Part shown: positions 1-10,181 of the stretch, piece after piece
How the letters are laid out: each line of letters begins with the position of its first letter
How positions within the stretch are numbered: position 1 is the stretch's first letter
Source: Hymenoscyphus infarciens
Lineage: Eukaryota > Ascomycota > Leotiomycetes > Helotiales > Helotiaceae
Assembly (NCBI GenBank): GCA_001414345.1
Contig: LLCB01000279.1
Location: forward strand, 1 to 64,000
Direction of reading: 5' to 3'
Length of the DNA stretch: 64,000 nt
Notes under the pieces: generated by a model
What the model was told of the DNA's origin: nothing
The model's input: the letters and a program-made list of their open reading frames with translations, nothing else
Databases searched by the model: none
Program-made: the position numbers and the translations under genes

Positions 1-415
1 GACTAAATAGTATCTATTAAATAGAAACTATAATTCTTTAGTATTCTTATAGTTTTTATTTAATAAAGACTAAATAGTATCTATTAAATAGAAACTATAT
101 TTCTTTAGTATTATTATAGTCTTTATTTAATAAAGACTAAATAGTATCTATTAAATAGAAACTATATTTCTTTAGTATTATTATAGTCTTTATTAAATAA
201 AGACTAAATAGTCTCTATTAAATAGAAACTATATTTCTTTAGTATTATTATAGTCTTTATTAAATAAAGACTAAATAGTCTCTATTAAATAGAAACTATA
301 TTTCTAAGAGAATTAGTATTCTTATAGTCTTTATTTAATAAAGACTAAATAGCATCTATTAAATAGAAACTATATTTCTTTAGTATTCTTATAGTCTTTA
401 TTTAATAAAGACTAT
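1..415. repeat. 67-bp tandem repeat array, about six copies
   Basis: Units start with GACTAAATAG at 1, 68, 135, 202, 269 and 343, and a seventh, broken unit starts at 410. The period is 67 bp except for one 74-bp unit carrying a 7-bp insertion near 306. Each unit junction is a near-perfect palindrome, GTCTTTATTTAATAAAGAC. Units differ by a few transitions. The array is cut by the window start and ends where normal-GC sequence begins at about 416. Confidence 0.93.
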
Positions 416-1566
416 CTAACACGCCGATCCTTAGTCTAGAGACCCATCTAGGGTCGGATCTTAGTGTTCCGCGCGTCTCTTAAATGGCTCATCCTCGGTT
501 AACTCTACATGCGTGAGGTGCTGGGGATTTAACACGCGGGGTTGTGCAGATGATAAACCCTGTTTGGTCTGTGGTGGGCCTCTCTGCCTTTGATACAGCC
601 TTGCTCTAGGTCCGGATATTGGGGTCCAAATGAGTTTAGTTGTTTTGTACAGCCTCGCTTTGAGGGGGGGTAGGCTTGGTTGCTACCTGGATATTTACCA
701 GTATCAAAGGGAAATGTCCTGGAGCATTCGGCGGTCACCCAACAGGCAACAGAATGACCTTATCAGCGGGTAATAGGATACGAGCAACTTGCCAATCTTT
801 TCGTACAGTGAAGATGACAGCCGAGACAGCAGGAGGGAGAGAATCCAGAGCCCAGAAACGTGATACTCACGTGCATTCTGGCCCCCAAGATCAGGTCCCG
901 TCGGATCGTATCTGCAGGTCCGGAAAAACAGGCGCCGAAAGTGCAGATGACGGGATTCACAAACTCCCCACCAACAACAATCACCAGAAGCTTCAAGATT
1001 ATTCACAAACTTCCAGATATTTCACCTACAAACCCTGCTTAATTAGACCATCTCGTAAGTTGAATATCTCACCACCATACCCCCCGCACCTGGCCCAAAT
1101 CTGACAACCGCTACCGCCAATATCCACTCTCAAATGGAAGGCTGGGGTAATCTTCAACCAATCATCGAACGAGCGCGAAGTGGCTGAGCAGAAAAGGCAT
1201 CGGTGCATCTTCTTGTCACGAGCGGGCGAGCGAGCGAGCGTCTGAGCGACTTACCCATAGCTTCCAGATTCCAGATTCCTTCCCAAAATACTGGACCGCG
1301 CCTAACTCCGCTATGCGTGTTGGTTTCTACGCCGGCAAACTTAAACAAAGGCCATTATCTCGCAAGCGCAGGCATTGCTGTACTTGTACCGCCGGATTCA
1401 GGAAAGGCTGAATGGGCAAGCAGGGATGGGCGTTCTTTGTTCAACCGTTGATAAGAACGGTGACGATCCATCTGAGAGCAAATCTCAGAATAATATTCTT
1501 CCTGACGGGCCGCATCGACTTCACCAGCTCCCTCGCTTTTCGCGGCCTCAGAAGTCCGCCAACAAC
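416..1566. other. No convincing gene; upstream region of the deaminase
   Basis: Normal-GC sequence between the tandem repeat and the deaminase start. Several overlapping reading frames exist on both strands, but none shows a recognisable domain. The deaminase frame is open upstream of 1567, with another ATG at 1426, so 1426-1566 may be coding or 5' UTR. Confidence 0.5.
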
Positions 1567-3436
1567 ATGACTCCCGAAGAGTACAATCGTCTCCGGGAAA
1601 GCCTTGTGCAAGAAGAAAAAGACCAAGCATTTGATGCAGAATGTGCAAGAAATCCCCTCGATATCGAAAGGAAAGCCGCTCAGATTGTTCGAGATGTCAG
1701 AGCTTATGATCGGGAAAAGACCTTTGGGCAATCATCACCTGACTCGATGGGGGGACCTCAAGCGGAGCACTTTCTGGCGAATGTGCATCCCATCAACAAG
1801 TCGAAGCTATTCCAAATCGCGAAGAATATGCCAAAAGGAGCGCATCTTCACATCCATTTCAATTCCTGCTTATCAGCAGAGTTCCTGATCAAGCAGGCAA
1901 GGAATATCAAGGCTATGTACATCCGAAGTACTGTGCCTCTGACGTCCGCCGCAAATTTCGAGTCCTCACGGATTTCATTTATGGTGATGACGGAGCACCA
2001 AGCAACTCATGAAAAGCAAAAGGATGGCAGTGAAAAGTTCATTGGTCTGGGGGACATTTTCAGGGGCCGATATATCAGCAACACATGGATGCGGTACAGC
2101 GACTTTCAAAAAAGATTCGACAAAATTCGCATCACTGCAAACCCTCCTCGTCCCCCACACCAACTTACACGGACCGAGGATTGGTTGGTTCAGAAAATGG
2201 AGATATCTGAGGAAGAAGCCCATGGAACTCACCAAACAGGCCGTGGGTAAGTCATTGTTCTCGCTAATGATCTTTCTTTTCGGTTTTTTGGTAGCTAATG
2301 ATTGGTAGGATTTGGGAGAAATTCAATCACCGGACTCAGATGATGAAAGGCCTATTCGCATACGATTCTGCTTATAGGAATTACACGCGGGAATGCATCC
2401 GGGATTTTGTCGCTGACAATATTCAATATGCTGAAATTCGGCCAAATTTCATGGCCACAAACACCCTGAAGTCAGATGACGGTGTAGACAACATTGACAA
2501 CGACGGTATCATGGCCATCATCCAGGAGGAGCTTGCGGCAACAATGAGTGAACTTGCAGCTGAAAGACAATACTTCGGGGGGATGAAAGTTATTTACTGC
2601 ACCCCACGGTCCTTTGACAACAAGCAAGTCGAAACCCAACTTTACGATTGTATTAATTTGAAAAGGAAATATGGCGATTTACTTTGTGGTAAGTTTGCCA
2701 AAATTTCAGACAAACAATATGTCGGGAAACTAATAATGGAGTTAGGATTCGATCTTGTCGGTCATGAAGAAATGGGCAATGAACTGAATAAGTTTATCCC
2801 TGAATTTCTCAGGTTTCGCGAACAGTGCGACGCGGAGAAATTGGACATTCCATTCCTCTTCCACTGTGGCGAAACTTTGGAGGTTGGTGGCAAAGTTGAC
2901 GGCAATCTATACGACGCGATTCTTCTGGGATCCAAACGCATAGGGCATGGCTACGCTTTGGCCAGACATCCCCTTCTTATGGAGAAGTTCAGGGAGAAGA
3001 ATATTGCGATCGAATCATGCCCAATCTCCAACGAAGTTTTAGGGCTCACGCCCAATATTGCAGGTCACAACCTTCCAGTTTTATTGGCGAATAAAGTTCC
3101 TTGCACCATTAATAGCGACAATGCAACCTTTTACAGGTAAGTACCACTCGACCCAATTTTCTCCATCGCGAAATTGACAATTTTAGATCTTCGCTTTCAC
3201 ATGATTTCTACCAGGTTATGATTGGCTCTGAATCCATGAGCTTGTTTGGGTGGAAACAACTTGCGAAGTGGAGTTTGGAACATAGCTGTATGGAACCTCC
3301 ATTGAAGAAAAAGGTCACGAGGGAATGGGAGAGGCGGTGGGAAGATTTCTGCTACTGGATTGTAGAGGAATTTAGCGATGATGAGCAATTAGAGGCTTGG
3401 CGCAATCCGACCCAGAGGCAGGAGGGCAAGTTGTGA
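1567..3436 (+). CDS. ADGF/CECR1-type adenosine deaminase, three exons
   Basis: Exons are 1567-2246, 2309-3136 and 3187-3436, giving 585 aa; both junctions keep phase. Introns of 62 and 50 bp start GTAAGT, and the first has a CTAATG branch site. The protein follows the adenosine deaminase-related growth factor family. MPKGAHLHIHF gives the HxH metal ligands near residue 95. HCGET gives the catalytic Glu, RIGHGYAL and ESCPISN follow, and the C-terminal SLFGWKQLAKWSLEHSCM block is typical of ADGF rather than classical ADA. The family hydrolyses adenosine or deoxyadenosine to inosine or deoxyinosine and ammonia. The usual SDDP motif reads SDNATF: the metal-binding Asp stays, but the second Asp is Asn. 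I believe this also occurs in fungal members, though I could not check. The start at 1567 (ATGACTCCC) was preferred to ATG 1426 because family-like sequence begins there. No signal peptide is evident. Confidence 0.88.
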
Positions 3437-4754
3437 ATACCGAGATGACGGTCACCAACTACTTAAACAACCATCAACCCACGAGTCACGAAGAAATGCA
3501 GCAGCGAGTTCCACGAGCCATACGATATACCAACGATGTCGACATTAGAAGACATTTCTTTCTTTCCGCGCAGGGCAGACGGGGCAGCATGACATGTCTT
3601 GCCATATGCCTACTGCTAGTAGATGCCGAACCGAACTTGCGCTGTTTCCAGTATAGACAGACAGACAACGCCGTCTGGGATATCAAGGGATTCCCGCACC
3701 ACTGGCGCATATTGGATATCCACGACCTGGTTGGATACCCCACGACTCGGTAGGATATGGTGCCGGCCCAATCGTGTTCAGCATCCTACTCTAGAATAGA
3801 GTAATTTTTGGAAATGGCTGGGCTTCGCAAATCTACCATATACTCTTGACCTTCTGAGCTATCTTTGGGTCTAGGTACGAGGAAGACTTGAGAGGAGTGT
3901 AATATTATGAGATAGTAGAAAGATAATGATAGCCAGCGAGGACTTTTTAATTTATTCACGATGATATCATGAACTACTTTTTATCCATTTTGTGGGGGGG
4001 GGGGGGTTGTGGTTATTCACGGGATGTCGATGCTAATTTTCTACTTTGGGAGAATCGAAAAGATTTGTAGACAGCGAGTCGAGGAAGCTGCGAAATGACG
4101 TGGCTGATCACTGACTGACATGTGACCGTGGGACTTTGGGTCTGGGGAAGCAGGTACCCTTTACGATTGAGGAAGTTACAACTTCTCCAAAGACTTCGTT
4201 CCTATATCGGATGATTTGGGGATTGGTTTATATTAGTTTCGAAGGGAAAGCTATTGCTGAATGCACGTGGCTGAGGTGGTTGGTGAGAGTGAAGTGTGAG
4301 CTATGCTAAAGACTCTAAAGAGAATAGGAGCTCGTCTTAAACTCTATTAATTACTTTACTTGTTTCAAAGATTTTTTGAGTAAATATATTAAATAGACTA
4401 GGTGTGCTTAGTATATATTTAGTACTCTATACTTTGAAATAAGCATTGTTATAAATCGTTTGGAATAATTTGATTATTAGTTAGAATTAAGGAAATCAAT
4501 AATAGATCACAAGGCAATTTATAATTAGTAGATAATGTCTACTAGTTTTGATTAATAAGTAGAATTAATAAAGTAGATGTGAATCATGTGATTCCACGGC
4601 TCGTTAAGGCTGGGTCGTGTAGCAAGACTGGTTAATCACACCCTGTGTAAGGAGACATCTGTACTTAATCCCAGTTTGCCATCTGTTCCTTGCTAGGCAC
4701 ACTACTGAAGTTTTGGAATTACAACCCAGCAAGCGAAAAGACAAACTTCCAACA
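3437..4754. other. Intergenic; 3' region of the deaminase, no supported gene
   Basis: An open frame runs on from the end of the deaminase to about 3753 but has no domain and overlaps the deaminase 3' end. A run of 13 G lies at 3994-4006. Sequence at 4320-4600 is AT-rich and may be transposon-derived. Confidence 0.5.
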
Positions 4755-6341
4755 ATGTCGTGGTTTTCAACTGAACGAGCAGGAAGAGAAGGGTGGAGAT
4801 TAGATATCGTCTCCCTCCTTGCTGTTATCGGTGAAGGAGCCATGGAATCCATTGTTCAACCTATGACTAGTTCCTGGACTTGCATCTTACCTCGGATTAT
4901 ACCTGCTCCTCAGGTTCTTTTGAAGGCGAATCGACCTACTAGGATGCCGGAGTTTGCTGCTGCTATTACAGGTGGGTATTATCCTGGAAGCCCCCCCCCC
5001 CATCTTTATGGTTTGTTTTAAGAGGGTTGCGAGGGTTGAGAGACTGTTTCCTCTTCAGGCATACTTCTAGAAAGGGCGATACTGACGCAGAGATCGTCTA
5101 CAGGAGTTTGGAATGGTACTTCGGTTGGAACTCTTAACTTCTTTCCGAACATCATCCACCCTATTGATGAAATGGATGCTTTTGCGTTTCGGGTTTTGGA
5201 GATTAGACATAAGGACGAGAGTCCGCCGGTGACCCGAAGAGCATCACCCGAGAAAGAGATGATAGGAAGCGTAGTGGGGGAGGGCGAAATGGAAGCTCAA
5301 CACACAATCCATATTCGGCGAAGCGAATCCACAATCAAGCATATCCAACGAGTTGTCACCGAGACGTTATTTAAACCAAGACCTCATATCCCAACACAGA
5401 GTTTCTCACCACTAAACTTACTCTCGGTTATCTCCTGCCTTCTCACGATCGGTCTCTTGATTTTAGCAGCAATAACCAAAGATGGAACTGCCTGTCTGGC
5501 ACTCATCACCATCTCCCTTTCCTCCTCGATTGTCGGTTATGCATCATGGTGGTCTCCAATCCTTAAGCGACGACCTTTTCAGGGGTATGTTCCGGACGGA
5601 GATCTTGCTATTCGTACGCGAGAAGGGGCGTTTATACTTGTGAAATGCAATGAGAATGTCGCAAGGTGGGTGCTCTCTTGGTTTTCGCCCTCTCTCTAGT
5701 TCTTTTAGATCTTTTTTAGAGGAGTTGTGTATCTATCTACGTGCTTAACCAACGAAAATACTGACTCCGAAATCCTCCACAGAGAGCTCTACACCGGGAC
5801 CGAAGAATGTCATTACTACGTCGGTCCAAAACCCTACCGTATCCTCGTCGGTTCTGGGACGTTTTTACTGATGATGTCCGTTGTTCTGTTGGGGAACTGC
5901 GATTTCCCTATGCAAGCGGCGATTGGGGGGAGCTACATGTTTTTGAATGGTGCATTCTGGCTAGTTTCCTTGCTGCGCAAGGATTGGTTTTGGGATTTGG
6001 GGTTATATGTTGTTAGAGATGTTACGCCCAGTGATGCATTGCATGCTGATGTTAGTATGGCGGGAATAGGCGGGGATTGGGATAGGGAGAAGATTGCTAG
6101 TTTTACGAGAACGTTGTGGTATGCGATTCGAGAGACTAAGGAGGTGGGGTGGGTGAGGAAGATGGGCGCTGCGCCTAATACTAAGGAATGGGATGAGTGG
6201 CTTAGGAAAGCTGAACGGGAGGCGAAGAGGGGAAATCGGGAGTGGAAGGCTGTTGGGAGGAGGGTGGAGCTTGTGGGTGGTGTTACTTCTGGAGGGGAGC
6301 AGAATGATAATGTGTGGCATGGTTCCTTGTCTACTGAGTAG
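4755..6341 (+). CDS. Conserved fungal multi-pass membrane protein, function unknown
   Basis: Exons are 4755-4971, 5104-5665 and 5783-6341, giving 445 aa. I recognise the general layout of an uncharacterised fungal membrane protein but can assign no function. Two hydrophobic hairpins are visible. One lies in exon 2 (LLSVISCLLTIGLLILAA then CLALITISLSSSIVGYASWW). The other is in exon 3 (ILVGSGTFLLMMSVVLLG then AAIGGSYMFLNGAFWLVSLL). Between them is a soluble stretch with DLAIRTREGAFILVKCNENVA crossing intron 2, and ELYTGTEECHYYVG follows the intron. The C-terminal ~120 residues are charged and look cytosolic. Both introns start GTGGGT and belong to the repeated intron family reported here. An earlier in-frame acceptor at 5057-5058 would add 15 residues. 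I chose 5103 because the sequence before it matches the 3' end of the HET-gene intron. The start ATG at 4755 has an ACA context. Confidence 0.8.
4972..5103 (+). mobile_element. Introner-like element copy A (intron 1 of the membrane-protein gene)
   Basis: 132-bp intron. It starts GTGGGTATTATCC and has GGTTTGTTTTAAGAGG in the middle after a poly-C run. It ends with CATACTTCTAGAAAGGGC, then GATACTGACGCAGAGATCGT and CTACAG. The 3' ~45 bp differ from the 3' end of the HET-gene intron (copy C) at only a handful of positions. ACTGAC is the probable branch point. Confidence 0.75.
5666..5782 (+). mobile_element. Introner-like element copy B (intron 2 of the membrane-protein gene)
   Basis: 117-bp intron. 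It starts GTGGGTGCTCTC, has TTTTTTAGAGGAG in the middle and ends AATACTGACTCCGAAATC then CTCCACAG. The end shares the ATACTGACTCCGA block with copies A, C and E. The middle has diverged and also holds a plain GCTTAACC branch-like site. Confidence 0.6.
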
Positions 6342-6700
6342 GTTTGTGTTTCCGGTTATTTTTGTGTGAGGTGCTGATGTTTTTATAGTCTTTGGGGATT
6401 TGCGAAACGCTTTCAGCAGTTTCATTTATGATTACTTTCGAGGTGAACCTTCACCGGTCCCAAGTTTGTTCAAGCATAAATAGAGTGCATAAGCGGAATA
6501 CAAACATATAACAGAGTGGTAGAACCCTTCTGCTGGTAATCTCAAATATAAGTATTTAGGGACAGGATGTATGAGAACTCGAAAACAAAACAAGCTATTG
6601 AGCAGACCATTCGAACCACCAGACCCCGTGTAAGAACAGTTCATCTGCAGGATCAGTGAAAGCACGCAGCATTTGAGATAGCTCATTGACGTCAATGTGG
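6342..6700. other. Intergenic, nothing recognised
   Basis: Normal-GC sequence between two convergent genes. No domain-bearing frame or RNA gene was seen. Confidence 0.5.
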
Positions 6701-7009
6701 TCAAGAAACGAGCTCCCAATCCTCACCACCGTCGCTTTGAAGAACCTTCAAGTATTGTCCGAAGCCATCGCCCAAGAAAGTCCCAGACAAGAAGTCTCCG
6801 AATTTAAGGGGTACCAAGGCAGCGCCCTCGATAACAGAACCAGCTGCGTCTACGGAGATGAAAAGTCGAGCTTGGGTGGCTACCGCCACAGTAACTTGAT
6901 CGGTACCGATGAGGACCGGGGTAGAAATGTTTTTGTCTTTAGCTGTGATGCGGAAGCGAGTTCGGCCTTGGTTAGAGAGAAAAACCGTCCTAGTTCTGTT
7001 TGTGAGATA
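6701..7009 (-). CDS. Last exon of an unidentified small protein
   Basis: The minus frame is open from about 7012 to a TGA at 6703-6701 and encodes about 100 residues. They are rich in beta-like and hydrophobic stretches, such as RFRITAKDKNISTPVLIGTD and VTVAVATQARLFISVDAAG, and end GGEDWELVS. Codon use and amino-acid mix look genuine. A good GTAAGC donor lies at 7098 and acceptors at 7011-7010 and 6997-6996. The short upstream exon starting near 7149 does not join in phase with either, so the 5' end is unresolved and the gene may be broken. Family unknown. Confidence 0.45.
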   Translation of the reverse strand, partial: YLTNRTRTVFLSNQGRTRFRITAKDKNISTPVLIGTDQVTVAVATQARLFISVDAAGSVIEGAALVPLKFGDFLSGTFLGDGFGQYLKVLQSDGGEDWELVS

Positions 7010-7236
7010 CTGTTAGAGTACTGGATTGGACTTGGAGCGAATAAAACAGCTACATGAGTCTTAACAACGTGGCTGATTAATGAGAAAGGGAGGCTTACCT
7101 GTTTCCACTAATATGGTCTGTAAATTGCTGGTTGGGTGGAACATAACTCAGCACTCAACCACCGAGATCATTCAACAAAGTAACCATGATCTTTTTTTTG
7201 GAATTGTGGTGCTTGGGAGGCTGTCATGAGAGTGGT

Positions 7237-7791
7237 TTATGGGTGGACTGCGGAGGATGTGTCCCATTCCGGGATTTTGCGTTCTACTGTTAGGCAACTT
7301 AGGTTCTTGCCTGCGACTTCTCTGCCAACGATCTTGGAGTTAGTATTGCCAATTCTAGAAGCATGTTTAAGGAAATTGAGGAGCAAGCAGGGATGTGAGG
7401 AGGAAATGAGTTGTCTGCGGAGGAAACCAAGTTTCAGTCCTCCTAAAACAACCCGAAAGAGGAAAAAAGAACTCGGAGAACACCCACCGCCACCATTCAT
7501 CGATAACTTTGAAGCTCTCGGCGGTTAGGAGATAGCGCTAGTTGTCTTGGTTGGTGGACTTGGTTCTTTTTAGTTGGCTTCTGGTTATAATTTTGGGAGA
7601 TTAGTACTAGTAAATGAATGACTGACCATTCGACGTAGGCGTTGAAAACCATAATGATGGGACCTGTCTCTCGTGAAGAATGCTCTGGAGTGGCTGGCTA
7701 ATGAAACAGCTTCGTGAAACAGATTGACCATGTAATTCCCCGAGATATCAATTTCCAAAGATTTAGAACAATGGAGTTCCAAGTGGTTCAT
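7237..7791 (-). CDS. Small hypothetical protein carrying a HET-like intron
   Basis: Exons on the minus strand are 7791-7627, 7537-7488 and 7321-7237, joining in phase to 99 aa ending WDTSSAVHP. The joins read GFQRLRRM / RYLLTAESFKVIDEWW / REVAGKNLSC with no stop. Intron 1 (89 bp) uses GTCAGT and CTAG. Intron 2 (166 bp) is a full-length relative of the HET-gene intron 4.6 kb away. No family is recognised. The short length could mean a truncated gene, but the intact frame across three exons argues for a real coding sequence. Confidence 0.5.
7322..7487 (-). mobile_element. Introner-like element copy D (intron 2 of the 99-aa gene)
   Basis: 166-bp intron. It starts GTGGGTGTTCTCCGAGTTC, has GGTTGTTTTAGGAGG in the middle and TTTCCTCCTCAC further on. 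It ends GGCAATACTAACTCCAAGAT then CGTTGGCAG. By eye it aligns with copy C from end to end, with roughly three quarters of positions identical. The flanking exons of the two genes do not resemble each other. Confidence 0.8.
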
Positions 7792-8157
7792 CTGGATGAA
7801 GTTGGTTAACGATTATTAAAGAGGGTTTTCAGTATAAAAGAGTAGTTATTAAGATAGTAAGAAACTAAAATCGCGTTTAGTATTACTTAGACTCTTATAG
7901 AAGAAGTACGTTCCTTACTAATTTTCTATTAAGCTAGGCTTAATAAGGAATTTTTTAGCCTACTTTCTACAAATGTCAAAGAGGTCCGTTATATAAGTGG
8001 CTGGAATTTCAAGGCGACCGAGCACGTGGGGCACGTGCTAAACAAAAAATGCCACAGATAAATCAAGCAAGGCGATCTTGTATGAAGATTTTACTAGCTC
8101 AACATCACGAGACCTCTGTACACTCGAGATTACAAGATATTCCAGGGAAGGTAGGTC
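7792..8157. other. Intergenic, partly AT-rich, nothing recognised
   Basis: Sequence 7805-7980 is AT-rich with TpA-rich runs like the degraded repeats elsewhere, so it may be a transposon scrap. The rest is the promoter side of the APH-like gene. No gene seen. Confidence 0.4.
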
Positions 8158-9156
8158 ATGATTCACCAGGCATGGTTTGCAGAATCACCTGACAATTTGT
8201 TCATAGAAATGGCGGCCACGATTCCAAACGAATTGCTACAGAGGCACCACATGGACTTTCTAGAATCGACCTTCTTTCAGTCCAGTCAACCCTCAAGGAG
8301 GCTTCCGACTCCCTTAGAGGTTAGAGCATTGTGTGGGGTAAAAAAATCGCAACCCCCTCCAGTGATCTTTGAAGACCTCAATCTTATTGTTAAATTTGGG
8401 CCCTTCGTCAAGATCCAGGAGGCTCTATGTCTTTGGGTCGTCAGGAAGGAATTGGGGGACCAGGTTCCGGTTCCAGAAGTTTACGGCTGGCGTGTGGATG
8501 AAAACGAAGTATTCATTTATATGCAGCTGATTCAGGGTATCGCGCTCCAAGACCGATGGGGCAGTTTGAGCGTGCCAGAAAAGACGACTGTTTGTGAACA
8601 GATAAATACTATGCTCAAATCTCTACGTCGACTTAGGCAAGAACCTTGCCATCAATTTATTAGTATGTTCACAGTTGCCTTACTACACCGCACAAGTTTA
8701 CGGGAGTCTAATTCTGACCTGCTCGTAGGGGCAATTAACGGCAAACCTCCTGGAGATATAGTCTTTGAGGACATGCAAGCAGCTGGGCCTTTTCCCAACG
8801 TCAAAACTTTCAACGACTGGTTTTCCTCTCTCCCCCAACGATCCCTTTCCGAATCTCAAAAATACCAGGATCCCTACAGACCACTTCTTGCAGATGATGG
8901 CGTAATTACATTCACACATGGTGATATCCACCAAGGAAACATCTTAATTTCTCATCAACGCCCTTTTCGGGTAGTGGCAATTGTAGACTGGGGCCAGGCG
9001 GGCTGGTAGCCGGACTATTGGGAATACTGCAAGGCTGCATATACTTGTATCTATTCTGGGGAGTGGCGTCTAAAGTGGATCCCCATGTTTCTTACTCCAC
9101 GGCTTGATGAACATGAAGCATTCTCGGAGTATGTAATGTCTATTGGCGCGGTTTGA
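8158..9156 (+). pseudogene. APH/protein-kinase-like phosphotransferase with an internal TAG
   Basis: The frame 8158-9006 encodes an APH-family phosphotransferase. LIVKFGPF carries the ATP-binding Lys, VPEVYGWRVD is the hinge region, HGDIHQGNI is the catalytic loop with Asp and Asn, and IVDWGQAGW is the metal-binding Asp block. A TAG stop at 9007-9009 follows GQAGW. The same frame then stays open to TGA 9154-9156 and reads PDYWEYCKAAYTCIYSGEW, the expected family continuation (fungal members usually read WYPDYWEY-like here). One base change at a Tyr codon explains the stop. With the stop, the product keeps the catalytic core but lacks the last ~49 residues. Substrates of fungal members are mostly unknown. 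Start 8158 is the first in-frame ATG; 8209 is an alternative. Confidence 0.8.
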
Positions 9157-9318
9157 TTCTGAAATAACTATTTGAATATTTAAACATGGGTGTCTCTTTC
9201 TGGGGCCCTGACAGTGATCCTTCCACTTCCTTGCTGTATTGATGTCCCGCCATGTCTTGTATCTTCAAACCTTACCAACCGAGTTCATCACCTACTTCGT
9301 GGCTGGATGAACTTCTTC

Positions 9319-9603
9319 TTAAACCAGCCCGGGGGGAAGAGGTGGTGGTGGAGCTGACGAGCTTCCTCCAGTCGATTGAATCAACCCGCCTTCTGTTCGC
9401 CCTCCCATGGCACTGTGTACACCCAGAGCAAACACCGACGAAAAACCGACTGAAAGCCACTGCAAAACGACTACAGCCGTTCCTGTGGTCAGAGGTACAA
9501 AAGTATTTCCCAGCATACTTGTCGCAAATTGTAGACCATTTGTGGTCAATTGGGTTGATACTGCCGCGACGAGCCCAAATACAACCGACCCTCCAATTGC
9601 CAT
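9319..9603 (-). CDS. Possible terminal exon of a membrane protein (weak)
   Basis: A minus frame of 94 codons starts right after an acceptor-like TTTTTTCACAG. It has two hydrophobic stretches (GGSVVFGLVAAVS and TGTAVVVLQWLSVGFSSVFA) and ends SSAPPPPLPPGLV. The opposite strand is also open (9252-9659), so strand choice is uncertain. No family is recognised. Confidence 0.25.
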   Translation of the reverse strand: MAIGGSVVFGLVAAVSTQLTTNGLQFATSMLGNTFVPLTTGTAVVVLQWLSVGFSSVFALGVHSAMGGRTEGGLIQSTGGSSSAPPPPLPPGLV

Positions 9604-9659
9604 CTGTGAAAAAATTCTGCAAAACCTCTACAAAAACGATTATTGAGACGAGTGTTTAA

Positions 9660-10181
9660 ACAATATGTAGGAAGGTTGGAAGAATAAGATTATCCTTCGT
9701 CGTTCTCGGTACACCTAAACAGAATGAACTTATACTAAGAAGCCTGAAACAATCCAATGTCTGGGTTGTATTTTGCGAAAGATTTTGGGTGACCAGAACT
9801 CGTCACTTCTTGTTGTTCCAATTCTCCTGAAACAACAAAATTCATTGTCCAAGACTCGTAGCACAATAATTTCTTATGGGTGTACGTACAGAATAATGAC
9901 CTCGACTCTTACAACCTTACAACAGGCCACTGATTGAATATAAAAACAGCAAACCATACCGAGGTAACATGAGAGCGTCGTTATGCAACTCAAGCATATA
10001 TTGTTTGCTACCAAACCCCTTCTCTTGGAAGAAGGAAAGAGAAATGCTTATTTACTGTAACCGAAAGTTGAAACAAGAAAATGGTTAGTGAAAGGGCCAT
10101 GCAACTCACTAGACTTTCTTTGCCCCTCCATTGTTACAGCTGAAATTTTGAAGTGAGATTCATTATCTTGTAGGTTTCATT
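9660..10181. other. Intergenic, nothing recognised
   Basis: Normal-GC sequence downstream of the HET gene on its strand. No open frame with a domain was seen. Confidence 0.5.

Noticed and set aside
3397..3753. 118-codon plus frame after the deaminase
   Set aside because: It overlaps the deaminase 3' end, has no domain and no sensible start, so it is probably 3' untranslated sequence.
5059..5103. 45-nt extension of exon 2 of the membrane-protein gene as the main form
   Set aside because: This stretch matches the conserved intron 3' block of the HET intron, so it is more likely intronic. Kept as a possible alternative splice.
7237..7500. Region as a duplicated HET-gene fragment
   Set aside because: Similarity to the HET gene is confined to the intron and the flanking exons do not match, so a mobile intron fits better.
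9252..9659. 135-codon plus frame opposite the weak membrane-protein exon
   Set aside because: No recognisable family; it may equally be the antisense of 9319-9603. Left uncalled.
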